Both the position numbers and the translations under genes were made by a program. From NCBI GenBank assembly GCA_910587275.1, contig CAJUMD010000072.1, positions 1-17,050 of the forward strand: 17,050 bases of DNA, written 5' to 3'. Positions 1-7,248 of this stretch are shown in pieces. Position 1 is the stretch's first letter. Each line of letters begins with the position of its first letter. The stretch is from an uncultured Kineothrix sp. (lineage in GTDB: Bacteria > Bacillota > Clostridia > Lachnospirales > Lachnospiraceae). The notes below the pieces were generated by a model. That model had not been told where the DNA came from, did no database searches, and saw nothing but the letters and a program-made list of their open reading frames with translations.

Positions 1-281
1 TGCTTAGAAACTCCCAGCCGGAAAAAGTGCACGGAAAACCGGGACAGGCAATCCCCCTGCCGCCGCCCCCCAAAAAACTCCCTCCCGTGCGTCCGCCCAT
101 CAACATAACATTTCAGGCTGAATTGTTACGGCAGAAGCCAAAATATAACAAAACATATATTGTAAACCGGATTTTTTTATGTTATTCTTTTTCTACTATA
201 TCATGTCAAGTTTTTTTTACGGTTTATAAAAATTTTTATTCAACACCTCAAAATGAACATATAAGGAAAAGGAGATAACAA
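1..281. other. Noncoding leader before the FkbM/GT gene
   Basis: No credible gene is seen here. The first 100 bases are C-rich; from about 110 the sequence becomes strongly AT-rich, as expected for a promoter region. An 83-codon open frame starting with GTG at 27 lacks a ribosome binding site and has a proline-rich low-complexity translation, so I do not call it. The stretch ends in an AAGGAG ribosome binding site at 269-274, 7 bases before the ATG at 282. Confidence 0.6.
160..188 (+). promoter_or_regulatory. Possible sigma-A promoter for the FkbM/GT operon
   Basis: TTGTAA at 160-165 and TATTCT at 183-188 are separated by 17 bases, a fair sigma-A match. The region is AT-rich, so chance matches are common; other -10-like boxes (around 195-200) are possible. 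It would give a 5' leader of roughly 90 bases. Confidence 0.35.
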
Positions 282-2318
282 ATGGAGCAGCAAGAGTTCC
301 TTCACCGGCTTTCCAGCTACCAGGCAATGTCGGAAATGCTAAAAACATACAGTTATGAAGAAATATTAAATGCCGCGGCGGACTTAATCCGCATTGCCCC
401 AAACGATTTGGAGCATTACCCCATGGGAGGGTATTCCAAAGGCCGGACAAGCGGTGCCTACCGGTTCACCTTACAGGATCTGCAAAGAAACATCCTCTCC
501 TACGACTGGCTGTTTTCCCGTTTGGCGGATGACACATCCCGCATCGTTTTTTCCAATTTGGTCGGATACCGGATTGTCCCGGCACGTTCTTTCCTGGAAG
601 CCGCCTATGACGGCGAACACCCCCAATATTTTGACAAAAGTATCGTTTCCTGCGACGGGAACGAAGTCTTTGTGGACTGCGGCGGTTTTACCGGCGATAC
701 CACGGAAGAATTTATCCGCCAGTTTCCGGACTATAAACATATTTATGTCTACGAACCGTCCCCGGACAATATGCGGATCTGCCGTGACAACCTGTCCAAA
801 TACAAAAACATATCCATACAGCCCTGCGGTGTCGGGGAACGGAAGGATTTCCTCTCCCTGGAAGGAAGCGGGTCTTCCAGTTCTTTCATGCTCGGACAGC
901 ATGGGGAACAGGGCATCGAAATTGTCGCACTGGATGAAAACATTAAGGAAAAAGTGACCTTTATTAAAATGGATGTGGAAGGCGCGGAAATACCCGCGCT
1001 CTTAGGGGCAAAAAAACATATCCGGGATGATTTTCCAAAACTTGCCGTCTGCACTTACCATATTGTCAGCGACATGTGGGAAATCCCAAGGTTAATCGAT
1101 ACCATCCGCCCCGGCTACCAGTTCCATATCCGCCATTACCACATCCCCGAAAACTGGGAAACCGTAATCTATGCCATCCCGCCAAAGCAGGCAAAACAAA
1201 CGGTTTCGGCATACAAAAAACGAAAACGGGTGGTTGCTTTATCCGCAGAAGAAGGCTGGATGAACATACAGTTAATTAAGGAGTGCGGTTCCATCCCCTA
1301 TCTCCTGTATAAAAACCACGGCTGTCTTGCCGGCATGGCTGGTGGCAGACGGGAAAAAGAATATCCCAATGCGGAATATATCAAAGGCGTGGACATGAAA
1401 TTTTTACCGGACGGCAGTATGCGGGCGAAGACGGATTTCCTCCGGAAAGAAGCCACGGACATTGATGCCCTGCTTTTTCGCGGTCCCTATTTCTCCTATC
1501 ATCCGTTAGCGGAAATTTATAAACAGCAAAATCCGGCCGGGAAAATCTATTTGGCGCTGGATGCCAATTCCAACTGGATGGACCGCATCCAATGGGAAGC
1601 CTCCACGTTCTCCCGGTTTATGGAACAATGCGATGTCATAGGAACTTCCGGCCGTACCATGCAGAAATACCTGAACGAAAAATGGCCGTGGAACATCGAA
1701 TACATTCCCAACGGTTTTTATGATTTCACCGGGCAAATGCCGCCCTATTCTTTCGGGCAGAAAGAAAACATCATCCTGACCGTCGGCAGGCTTGGGACGC
1801 CGCAAAAGGCAACCCACATTTTAATGGAAGCATTTGCTCGGATTGCGGGGGACATCCCGGACTGGAGCCTGCATTTGGCAGGCAGCCGCACACCGGAATT
1901 TGAAGATTACCTGAACGGATTTTGGGAACGTTTTCCGGCGTTAAAAGAACGCATCCTCTTTTTGGGCAACCTTGCCGACAAACATGCGCTTTATCAGGAA
2001 TATGCAAAAGCAAAGATATTTGCGCTGCCTTCTGTTTGGGAAGGATTTCCAAATGTCATTCCCGAAGCGCTCTATGCCGGGGATGCCATAGCCATCACGA
2101 AAATAGACGAATACGCCGATGCTACGGACTGCGGACGCTGCGGCATGGCGGCAGACATCGGCGACACCGAAGGATTTGCCGGTATCCTGCTCCGGTTATG
2201 CCAAAGGGAAGATTTGGAACAATTGTGCAGCCGCGCTCATGCATACGCAAAAGAAACCTATGACATGGAAAAAATTACCGCACGGCTTTATTACATGCTT
2301 TTTGGAAAGGAACAATAA
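282..2318 (+). CDS. FkbM-family methyltransferase fused to a family-4-type glycosyltransferase
   Basis: The protein has 678 residues and two enzymatic modules. After a helical N-terminal part (about 1-120) there is a class I SAM-dependent methyltransferase domain of FkbM type: motif I EVFVDCGGFTGDT at 128-140, the acidic end of strand 2 YVYEPSP at 155-161, and the FkbM signature FIKMDVEGAE at 227-236. From about 315 to the end lies a GT-B glycosyltransferase, with LTVGRLGTPQKA at 499-510 and the donor-binding E-x7-E motif EGFPNVIPE at 587-595. It probably adds a sugar to an acceptor and O-methylates it, on a polysaccharide, glycolipid or flagellin; the acceptor cannot be read from the sequence. 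The start is supported by AAGGAG 7 bases upstream. It is followed after one base by a second methyltransferase-like gene, so the two form an operon. The fold assignments are strong; the substrate is unknown. Confidence 0.85.
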   Translation: MEQQEFLHRLSSYQAMSEMLKTYSYEEILNAAADLIRIAPNDLEHYPMGGYSKGRTSGAYRFTLQDLQRNILSYDWLFSRLADDTSRIVFSNLVGYRIVPARSFLEAAYDGEHPQYFDKSIVSCDGNEVFVDCGGFTGDTTEEFIRQFPDYKHIYVYEPSPDNMRICRDNLSKYKNISIQPCGVGERKDFLSLEGSGSSSSFMLGQHGEQGIEIVALDENIKEKVTFIKMDVEGAEIPALLGAKKHIRDDFPKLAVCTYHIVSDMWEIPRLIDTIRPGYQFHIRHYHIPENWETVIYAIPPKQAKQTVSAYKKRKRVVALSAEEGWMNIQLIKECGSIPYLLYKNHGCLAGMAGGRREKEYPNAEYIKGVDMKFLPDGSMRAKTDFLRKEATDIDALLFRGPYFSYHPLAEIYKQQNPAGKIYLALDANSNWMDRIQWEASTFSRFMEQCDVIGTSGRTMQKYLNEKWPWNIEYIPNGFYDFTGQMPPYSFGQKENIILTVGRLGTPQKATHILMEAFARIAGDIPDWSLHLAGSRTPEFEDYLNGFWERFPALKERILFLGNLADKHALYQEYAKAKIFALPSVWEGFPNVIPEALYAGDAIAITKIDEYADATDCGRCGMAADIGDTEGFAGILLRLCQREDLEQLCSRAHAYAKETYDMEKITARLYYMLFGKEQ

Positions 2319-2319
2319 T

Positions 2320-3264
2320 ATGGGAAGTTTTATTCTTGCAGACAACCGATTTGTTTACGAACAGCAGGGCAGGACACAGCTTCTGCTGGACATGAATGAT
2401 TTTCTTTCAAATAAAAGCCGGATTTCCTTCCACCGTTATCCCGGTCAGGAGCATCCCATTTTGTCCGACCTTTTGCTCCGGCTTTTGGAAAAGGCAAAAT
2501 CCGGTGAGGAAGAAATGACGCTTCCCGTCATTATGACCGACACCCTGCTCGCCGCACGGCTCATCCGGTCCTCCCAGCCGTTCCGTGTCCTGGAATACGG
2601 CTGTCAGGACGGTCAGTTCAGCAGCCACATCGCGGAACTGCTCGGCACCTTCCATGGGGAATCCACTTTGGTCTGCGCCTATAATACCCTGGATTTTACA
2701 TCCATGGATTGGATGGAACGGATGGCGGATGTAACCCCGCTTCCAAAGCTCAGTTATTTTGCCGGTGATTACGGCAGCTTACAGTTGCCCAGGCATGACT
2801 TTGATATCGTATTCCTTAACGGTGCCATACCGTATACACATCCCCGCGAAATCCTACTGGATGCCTTGGGATTATTAAAAGAGGACGGCACACTCTTTTG
2901 CTATACGGACAACGCACCTCTTTTGGAAAGCACCTTCAAACTCTTTTTTGAAAAAAGGGAAGAATATGAACTCTCGCCCCTCCGGAAAATACTTCTTGCC
3001 AAAGCGGAAGACAGAATTTGGGAAACCGGACAGGCGCCCGATTTTGCCGCACAGGCAAGACAGCATTTGGACTGGGTCAAAGATATTTTAAAAGATATCT
3101 TAACGGAAAAACAGCAGGACCGGGACGAAATCGACAGACTCGTAAACCTCCTTGCCGAAGACTGCCGGCATGCCGCAGCAGCAGGAAATGTCGCGCTAAA
3201 ACAGGAACTTTTGGAACAGAAAGAACGGTTAGTTTCCTACCGGGTACAATCAGGGCTTGTTTGA
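2320..3264 (+). CDS. SAM-dependent methyltransferase-like protein
   Basis: This is a 314-residue protein. The frame is open back to an ATG at 2119 inside the preceding gene, but the ATG at 2320 is preferred: it has GGAAAGG at 2304-2310 and lies one base after the upstream stop. Residues about 70-200 look like a class I methyltransferase: glycine-rich motif I VLEYGCQDGQF at 90-100, FDIVFLNGAI at 161-170 where the post-II motif should be, and LLKEDGTLFCY at 185-195 near strand 5. Residues about 250-314 are highly charged and helical. Tight coupling to the FkbM/glycosyltransferase gene suggests that both modify the same glycan or protein. I do not recognise a named family, and catalytic activity is inferred only from the fold. 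The stop codon lies inside the terminator hairpin. Confidence 0.7.
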   Translation: MGSFILADNRFVYEQQGRTQLLLDMNDFLSNKSRISFHRYPGQEHPILSDLLLRLLEKAKSGEEEMTLPVIMTDTLLAARLIRSSQPFRVLEYGCQDGQFSSHIAELLGTFHGESTLVCAYNTLDFTSMDWMERMADVTPLPKLSYFAGDYGSLQLPRHDFDIVFLNGAIPYTHPREILLDALGLLKEDGTLFCYTDNAPLLESTFKLFFEKREEYELSPLRKILLAKAEDRIWETGQAPDFAAQARQHLDWVKDILKDILTEKQQDRDEIDRLVNLLAEDCRHAAAAGNVALKQELLEQKERLVSYRVQSGLV

Positions 3265-3282
3265 AAAAACAGCCCTATTTTT
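3252..3282 (+). terminator. Intrinsic terminator of the FkbM/GT operon
   Basis: AGGGCT (3252-3257) pairs with AGCCCT (3271-3276); GTTT and AAAC extend the stem past one bulged T. ATTTTTG follows. The TGA of the upstream gene (3262-3264) sits in the hairpin, an economical gene-end arrangement. The minus-strand gene ending at 3298 converges on it. Confidence 0.7.
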
Positions 3283-3297
3283 GTTTCCGCAACTTTC

Positions 3298-3480
3298 CTA
3301 TTCCACAATTTCCACAATCTGATACTCCATATACTCATAATGGAGCTTCGTCCCCTCCGCGATGGTATCCGGCAGCAGCGCCCTCGCCACCAGCTTAAGC
3401 TCACTGCTTTGCACATCCGTCCTGCGCAGGTTCGCATAATCCCCGTCAATGCTTACCACAACATAATCAAACGCATTCAT
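3298..3480 (-). CDS. Small conserved-looking protein of unknown function (60 aa)
   Basis: The frame is open from 3528, but I place the start at the ATG at 3480 (protein begins MNAFDYVVVSIDGDYANL): a GGAAGGAAAAGGTG ribosome binding region lies just upstream, and the 16 residues of the longer version look like leader sequence. The product is about 60 residues, with no signal peptide, membrane segment or cysteine. It alternates hydrophobic and charged residues in a way that suggests a small beta-rich domain (VVVSIDGDYANLRR, ELKLVARALLP, KLHYEYMEYQIVEIVE). I do not recognise a function. A well-formed sigma-A promoter lies about 80 bases upstream, so it is its own transcription unit, convergent with the FkbM/GT operon and divergent from the chemoreceptor. 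Confidence 0.7.
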   Translation of the reverse strand: MNAFDYVVVSIDGDYANLRRTDVQSSELKLVARALLPDTIAEGTKLHYEYMEYQIVEIVE

Positions 3481-3558
3481 ACTTTTCACCTTTTCCTTCC
3501 TTATCTGCAATATATCAATACCATCCACACATACGCCAGTCCGTTTCCTATTTCCTGG

Positions 3559-3587
3559 ATTATACTAAATTTTCCATCCCTTGGCAA
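3559..3587 (-). promoter_or_regulatory. Sigma-A promoter of the 60-aa gene
   Basis: On the minus strand, TTGCCA (3587-3582) is followed after 17 bases by a perfect TATAAT (3564-3559). Transcription would start near 3552, giving a leader of about 70 bases before the ATG at 3480. Confidence 0.7.
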
Positions 3588-3620
3588 GAAGCGCATTTTG
3601 ACGCTGCAACCCTTTGGATT

Positions 3621-3640
3621 TTCGCACATATCTGTGCGAA
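3621..3640. repeat. Perfect 8-bp inverted repeat between divergent promoters
   Basis: TTCGCACA (3621-3628) and TGTGCGAA (3633-3640) flank TATC. There is no T tract on either side, so it is not a terminator. It lies 34 bp upstream of the -35 box of the 60-aa gene and about 110 bp upstream of the chemoreceptor promoter. A protein-binding site is possible. Confidence 0.45.
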
Positions 3641-3749
3641 GACACCCCGAAGCCGGCGTTGTTATCAAAAAAATTCCAATTCCCATCCTGACTTTTCCAC
3701 GTCACATTCCACAAAAAAAAGTTTTTTTATACAAAATTCCCTGATGAAA

Positions 3750-3777
3750 TTGACAAACGCTTAATTAATGTTACAAT
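3750..3777 (+). promoter_or_regulatory. Sigma-A promoter of the chemoreceptor gene
   Basis: A consensus TTGACA (3750-3755) and TACAAT (3772-3777) are separated by 16 bases. Transcription would start near 3784 and leave a leader of about 74 bases. I do not find a sigma-28 flagellar promoter (TAAA-N15-GCCGATAA type) in the 3481-3857 spacer, so this receptor appears not to depend on the flagellar sigma factor. Apart from the two promoters and the palindrome at 3621, I see nothing else in this spacer. Confidence 0.7.
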
Positions 3778-3857
3778 AAAATATATATTATTTTATTTTT
3801 CCCTAAAACATTTTGTTTCATCCGGCAAATGCAGCAGCGGATATAAAGGAGGAAGTT

Positions 3858-5603
3858 ATGGCAAACGCAGCAAAAAACCGCATTCCCAAAGGAAACGTGC
3901 AAAGGAAACCGGCAAAAGCAAGCGTCAGCATCGGAAAAGAACTGGATAAGGGGTTCCTAAGCCTTCTTATGCTGATGGTCATTATCGCCGTCATCGGTCT
4001 TTTTTCCCTAATTAAGACGGAAATCGATTATACCATTGCCATCAAGCATTATGGTTTCAGCCAGGGCTATATCGGACATATGGGCATTGCTTTCAGCTCC
4101 ATGACCTCCAATCTCCGTGACATGATTTTGGAATCGGATACCGCTCAAATATCCAAACTCAACGACCAGCTTGAGGCAAACAAGGCTACGATGAACGAAT
4201 ATCTGGCTCTTGTTAAGGAAACCGCCACTACAAGCTCCGAACAGGCAATCATCAAACAGATTGAGGATACCATGACCTCTTTCACCGATACATACACCGG
4301 CGTTATCACCAAAGCCATGGAAAACGATGATGAAACCGCATACAAAGTATTGAGCGTTGCATCCACCAATTACGGCTCCACCATTGAGAAAAACATCAAT
4401 AAACTATTGAATTTTAACATCAAACAATGCAATGCGACGATTACTTCCGCTGCCATTTTCGGTATTGCCATGATGATTATTACGTTGGTGTTCTCCATTT
4501 TTGCCTTTATTTGCGGACGCATCATTTCCAAACGGATTGCCAATGCCATCAGCAGTCCTTTGGGCGAGCTGGTGACGGCGGCAAATAAAATCAAGGAAGG
4601 CGACCTCGACATTGAAATCACCAACAATTCCGGCAATGAACTGGGCAAACTCGCCAATGCCTTCCGTGAGACCTGCGATGTGCTGAAGGTCATGGTTTCC
4701 GATATCAATTACCTGACCGCAGAATTTTCCAAAGGCAACCTGGATGCCAGAAGCCAGGCCAGGGATTCCTACAAAGGCGATTTTGAAGCGCTTTACCGTT
4801 CCATCCGCACCATGGCGGAAAATACCAGCCGGACGCTGGAACAGATTAACATTTCCTCCGAACAGGTTGCGCTTGGCTCGAACCAAATGGCGGAGAACGC
4901 ACAGTCGCTTGCCGAAGGCGCCATGGACCAGTCCAGTGCGGTACAGGAACTCCATGCCACCATCAGCGACATTGCAAGCCAGGTGGATTCCAACGCCGTC
5001 CAGGCTGAAAAGGCATCCATGGGTGCCAACAGCGCCGTAAACGAGGCAGATGTCAGCAACCATGAAATGCAGACCATGACGGAAGCGATGAAGCGTATTT
5101 CCGAAACTTCGCAGCAGATTGGCAATATTATCGCGGGCATCGAAGACATTGCCTCGCAAACGAACCTCTTATCCCTTAACGCGGCAATAGAGGCGGCACG
5201 GGCAGGAGAAGCAGGCAAAGGTTTTGCCGTGGTGGCAGACCAGGTAAAAATGCTTGCCGAACAGAGTGCACAATCTGCCAAGAATACGCGTGCCTTAATC
5301 GAAACTTCCCTGCTGGAAGTGGAAAACGGCAGCCGGATTTCCTCAAGGACCGCAGAATCCCTGAAACGGGTAGTGGCGGAAATCAACGATATCAAGAACG
5401 ATATGGTCCAAATCAGCCAATCCGCCAGAACGCAGGCGGAATCCATGCATCAGTTGGAACTTGGCGTGGAACAGATTTCCTCAGTCGTACAGTCCAATTC
5501 CGCTTCCGCCGAGGAGGCATCCGCTACCAGTGAAGAATTATCGGCACAGGCTGCTACGTTAAGCCAGTTGGTAGGGGAATTTAAATTGCGTGTGATGGGA
5601 TAA
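3858..5603 (+). CDS. Methyl-accepting chemotaxis protein (transmembrane chemoreceptor)
   Basis: The start at 3858 (MANAAKNR) follows an AGGAGGAAGTT ribosome binding site; an in-frame upstream start at 3813 has none. The protein has 581 residues. A basic cytoplasmic tail of about 30 residues is followed by TM1 (33-53), an extracellular four-helix-bundle-like sensor (about 54-194), TM2 (195-219), a HAMP domain (about 221-275), a second HAMP-like segment (about 280-330) and the long signalling coiled coil. The kinase-control tip is near-canonical at about 430-462 (IASQTNLLSLNAAIEAARAG, then GKGFAVVADQV). It relays ligand binding to CheA and CheW. The sensor lacks a recognisable Cache or PAS fold, so the ligand is unknown. 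It is monocistronic, with its own promoter and terminator. Confidence 0.95.
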   Translation: MANAAKNRIPKGNVQRKPAKASVSIGKELDKGFLSLLMLMVIIAVIGLFSLIKTEIDYTIAIKHYGFSQGYIGHMGIAFSSMTSNLRDMILESDTAQISKLNDQLEANKATMNEYLALVKETATTSSEQAIIKQIEDTMTSFTDTYTGVITKAMENDDETAYKVLSVASTNYGSTIEKNINKLLNFNIKQCNATITSAAIFGIAMMIITLVFSIFAFICGRIISKRIANAISSPLGELVTAANKIKEGDLDIEITNNSGNELGKLANAFRETCDVLKVMVSDINYLTAEFSKGNLDARSQARDSYKGDFEALYRSIRTMAENTSRTLEQINISSEQVALGSNQMAENAQSLAEGAMDQSSAVQELHATISDIASQVDSNAVQAEKASMGANSAVNEADVSNHEMQTMTEAMKRISETSQQIGNIIAGIEDIASQTNLLSLNAAIEAARAGEAGKGFAVVADQVKMLAEQSAQSAKNTRALIETSLLEVENGSRISSRTAESLKRVVAEINDIKNDMVQISQSARTQAESMHQLELGVEQISSVVQSNSASAEEASATSEELSAQAATLSQLVGEFKLRVMG

Positions 5604-5650
5604 CCTGTTAAGATTTATTTGAAAATGCATAATTGATGAGATTTTCCCGG

Positions 5651-5682
5651 CCCCGCATCCGACTTATGATGCGGGGTTTTTT
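5651..5682 (+). terminator. Intrinsic terminator of the chemoreceptor gene
   Basis: CCCCGCATC (5651-5659) and GATGCGGGG (5668-5676) form a perfect 9-bp stem with an 8-base loop, followed directly by six T (5677-5682). It lies between two convergent genes. Read on the minus strand it has no T tract after the stem, so it mainly serves the plus-strand transcript. Confidence 0.9.
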
Positions 5683-5686
5683 GTCC

Positions 5687-6403
5687 TTACGTCAGTTTTT
5701 CCCTCATCCGCACCAGTATCTTTTTCTCCATCCTGCTCACCTGTACTTGGCTCACACCCAGCCTTTTCGCCACTTCCACCTGTGTCTTATCCTGAAAATA
5801 CCTTAACGTAATCAGCATTTTCTCCTCCTCACCCAATTCCGCCATCAATTGCTGCAGCAGCATATGGTTTAACAGTTTCTCATTCTCGTCCCGCTTCTCC
5901 GGCAGCCTGTCCACCAGGTAAATTTCGTTCCCGTCCGACTGGTATACGGATTTGTAAATGGATTCCACTTCCACGTTCGCCTCCATCGCCATGACAATAT
6001 CCTCCCTGGAAAGCCCCGTTGCTTCCGCAATCTCGGCAAACGTCGCATCCCTGCCCTTCTGATGGGCGATTTTTTCCGAAGCCTGCCGGATTTTCCAGCC
6101 GTTTTCCTTCAGTGAGCGGCTCACCTTTACCATTCCGTCATCCCGTAAAAAACGCTTGATTTCCCCGCTAATCATCGGTACCGCGTAAGTGGAAAACTTC
6201 ACGTCAAAGGAAAGGTCGAACTTATCGATTGCCTTCATCAGTCCGATGCTCCCAATCTGGAACAAATCCTCCGCATCATACCCCCTGCCGAGGAATCGTT
6301 TCACGATATGGTGCACCAGTCCCAGATTTTTCTCTACCAGTATTTCCCTTGCTTCCTTATCCCCAGCCTGTGAACGTGCAATCAGAACGGTAACTTCCTC
6401 CAT
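5687..6403 (-). CDS. sigF: RNA polymerase sporulation sigma factor SigF (sigma-F)
   Basis: The 238-residue protein directs RNA polymerase to early forespore genes after asymmetric septation and is held inactive by SpoIIAB. Region 2 is well kept: GYDAEDLFQIGSIGLMKAID at 41-60, then FSTYAVPMISGEIKRFLRDD at 70-89. Region 3 is around 100-150, and the region 4 helix-turn-helix covers TQVEVAKRLGVSQVQVSRME at about 207-226, ending in basic residues. Length and order match the Bacillus/Clostridium family. It is the last gene of the spoIIA operon, with 3 bases between the SpoIIAB stop and its ATG; GAGG in the upstream gene's end serves as ribosome binding site. Sigma-G shares the fold, but the spoIIAA-spoIIAB context identifies sigma-F. 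Confidence 0.97.
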   Translation of the reverse strand: MEEVTVLIARSQAGDKEAREILVEKNLGLVHHIVKRFLGRGYDAEDLFQIGSIGLMKAIDKFDLSFDVKFSTYAVPMISGEIKRFLRDDGMVKVSRSLKENGWKIRQASEKIAHQKGRDATFAEIAEATGLSREDIVMAMEANVEVESIYKSVYQSDGNEIYLVDRLPEKRDENEKLLNHMLLQQLMAELGEEEKMLITLRYFQDKTQVEVAKRLGVSQVQVSRMEKKILVRMREKLT

Positions 6404-6406
6404 ACG

Positions 6407-6901
6407 CTATTCCTCGTCCCCAATCCATGGGATGCACCCGATTTTCTTCTTCATCAAAACCTTTGTTCCTTCCCCCGGCTTCGACAGCACTTCCAGGTCA
6501 TCCATAAACGCTTCCATAAAAGGGAATCCCATCCCCGAACGGTTCAATTCCGGCTTCGTAGTAAAAAGCGGTTCCATCGCTTTCTCCACGTCCCCGATTC
6601 CCGTTCCCTCATCCGCCACCTCAATATGTACCACATCACCGTCAATCCGGCAGCGTATCCGTACTTTTCCGCCTTCCATCCCGTCATAGCCATGGATGAT
6701 TGCATTCGTGACCGCTTCGGACACCGCAGTCTTGATATCCGATATTTCCTCCAGCGTAGGGTCCAATTCCGACACAAATGCCGCCACCGCCACCCGCGCA
6801 AAAGACTCATTCGCCGATACGGCATCAAATTCCATCTCCATTTCGTTCTTCCAACCGCCATTTTTCCCGTTATTTTTTCCGCCATTTACTCCGCTATTCA
6901 T
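6407..6901 (-). CDS. spoIIAB: Anti-sigma-F factor / serine kinase SpoIIAB, with an unusual N-terminal extension
   Basis: SpoIIAB binds and silences sigma-F, and phosphorylates SpoIIAA. The GHKL kinase motifs are present: N box SEAVTNAIIHGY at 61-72, G1 DEGTGIGD at 97-104, FTTKPELNRSGMGF at 113-126. The sigma-binding NESFAR is at 31-36. The family usually begins near the KNEM that is found here at 18-21. In this gene 16 Gly/Asn/Lys-rich residues and a Trp precede it, where the Bacillus subtilis protein has its start Met. The start at 6901 is supported by AGGAGG at 6913-6908 with ideal spacing; this site overlaps the SpoIIAA stop codon. Starting at Met21 or Met23 would give a standard-length protein, but I see no comparable ribosome binding site there. 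Confidence 0.95.
   Translation of the reverse strand: MNSGVNGGKNNGKNGGWKNEMEMEFDAVSANESFARVAVAAFVSELDPTLEEISDIKTAVSEAVTNAIIHGYDGMEGGKVRIRCRIDGDVVHIEVADEGTGIGDVEKAMEPLFTTKPELNRSGMGFPFMEAFMDDLEVLSKPGEGTKVLMKKKIGCIPWIGDEE
6843..6901 (-). repeat. Low-complexity coding repeat forming the SpoIIAB N-terminal extension
   Basis: The first codons of spoIIAB contain an imperfect direct repeat: AAATGGCGG followed by an A-rich run occurs twice, with a related AATAACGGG between. It encodes NGGKNNGKNGG at residues 6-16. This looks like replication slippage that extended the reading frame upstream. The rest of the gene has no such composition. Confidence 0.6.
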
Positions 6902-6911
6902 CCCGTTCCTC

Positions 6912-7220
6912 CTAGTCCATGATTTCCACGATTTTGTGCAAACCCGATATCATTAACAGACGCCTGATCCTGTGGTCGGCATTGATGGCAAATACTTTCC
7001 CGCCGAAACAGGAAATAATCTTATACCGCCCCATGATGATACCGATGCCCGAACTGTCCATGAACCTCGTATCCTCAAAGTCAAATACCACATTGCTCAC
7101 ATTCTCCCGCACAATGAACTTGTCCGCATTTTCGCTTATGTATGTCGACTTATGATGGTCAATCTCCTCCGGCATCCTGACCATCAGGTAATCGTCTATC
7201 ACCTTAAAATCCTCGTCCAT
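6912..7220 (-). CDS. spoIIAA: Anti-anti-sigma factor SpoIIAA (STAS domain)
   Basis: Unphosphorylated SpoIIAA takes SpoIIAB away from sigma-F; SpoIIAB inactivates it by phosphorylating one serine. The 102-residue protein is a single STAS domain with ELDHH-like EIDHH at 19-23 and the phosphosite motif FMDSSGIGIIMGRYK at 53-67; by alignment with Bacillus subtilis from memory the target is Ser56. The frame is open to an ATG at 7316, but I choose 7220 because AAAGGAG lies just upstream and the family starts here. The extra residues of the longer version are encoded by the hairpin-rich spacer. It is first in the spoIIA operon, 10 bases ahead of spoIIAB. A sigma-H promoter is expected for this operon, but I could not identify a convincing one in the spacer. 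Confidence 0.95.
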   Translation of the reverse strand: MDEDFKVIDDYLMVRMPEEIDHHKSTYISENADKFIVRENVSNVVFDFEDTRFMDSSGIGIIMGRYKIISCFGGKVFAINADHRIRRLLMISGLHKIVEIMD

Positions 7221-7248
7221 CCCTGTCTCCTTTCCATCTTCCCTACCC

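Noticed and set aside
202..240. A sigma-28 flagellar promoter before the FkbM/GT gene (TCAA followed by GTTTATAA).
   Set aside because: The spacing is 12 rather than about 15 bases and the -10 element matches only 5 of 8 positions.
2119..2319. An upstream start for the second methyltransferase-like gene at 2119.
   Set aside because: It would overlap 200 bases of the fusion gene. The ATG at 2320 has a good ribosome binding site and normal operon spacing.
4404..5446. Long minus-strand open frames opposite the chemoreceptor (251 and 217 codons).
   Set aside because: They are shadows of a repetitive helical coding sequence; they have no family features, and the plus-strand gene is certain.
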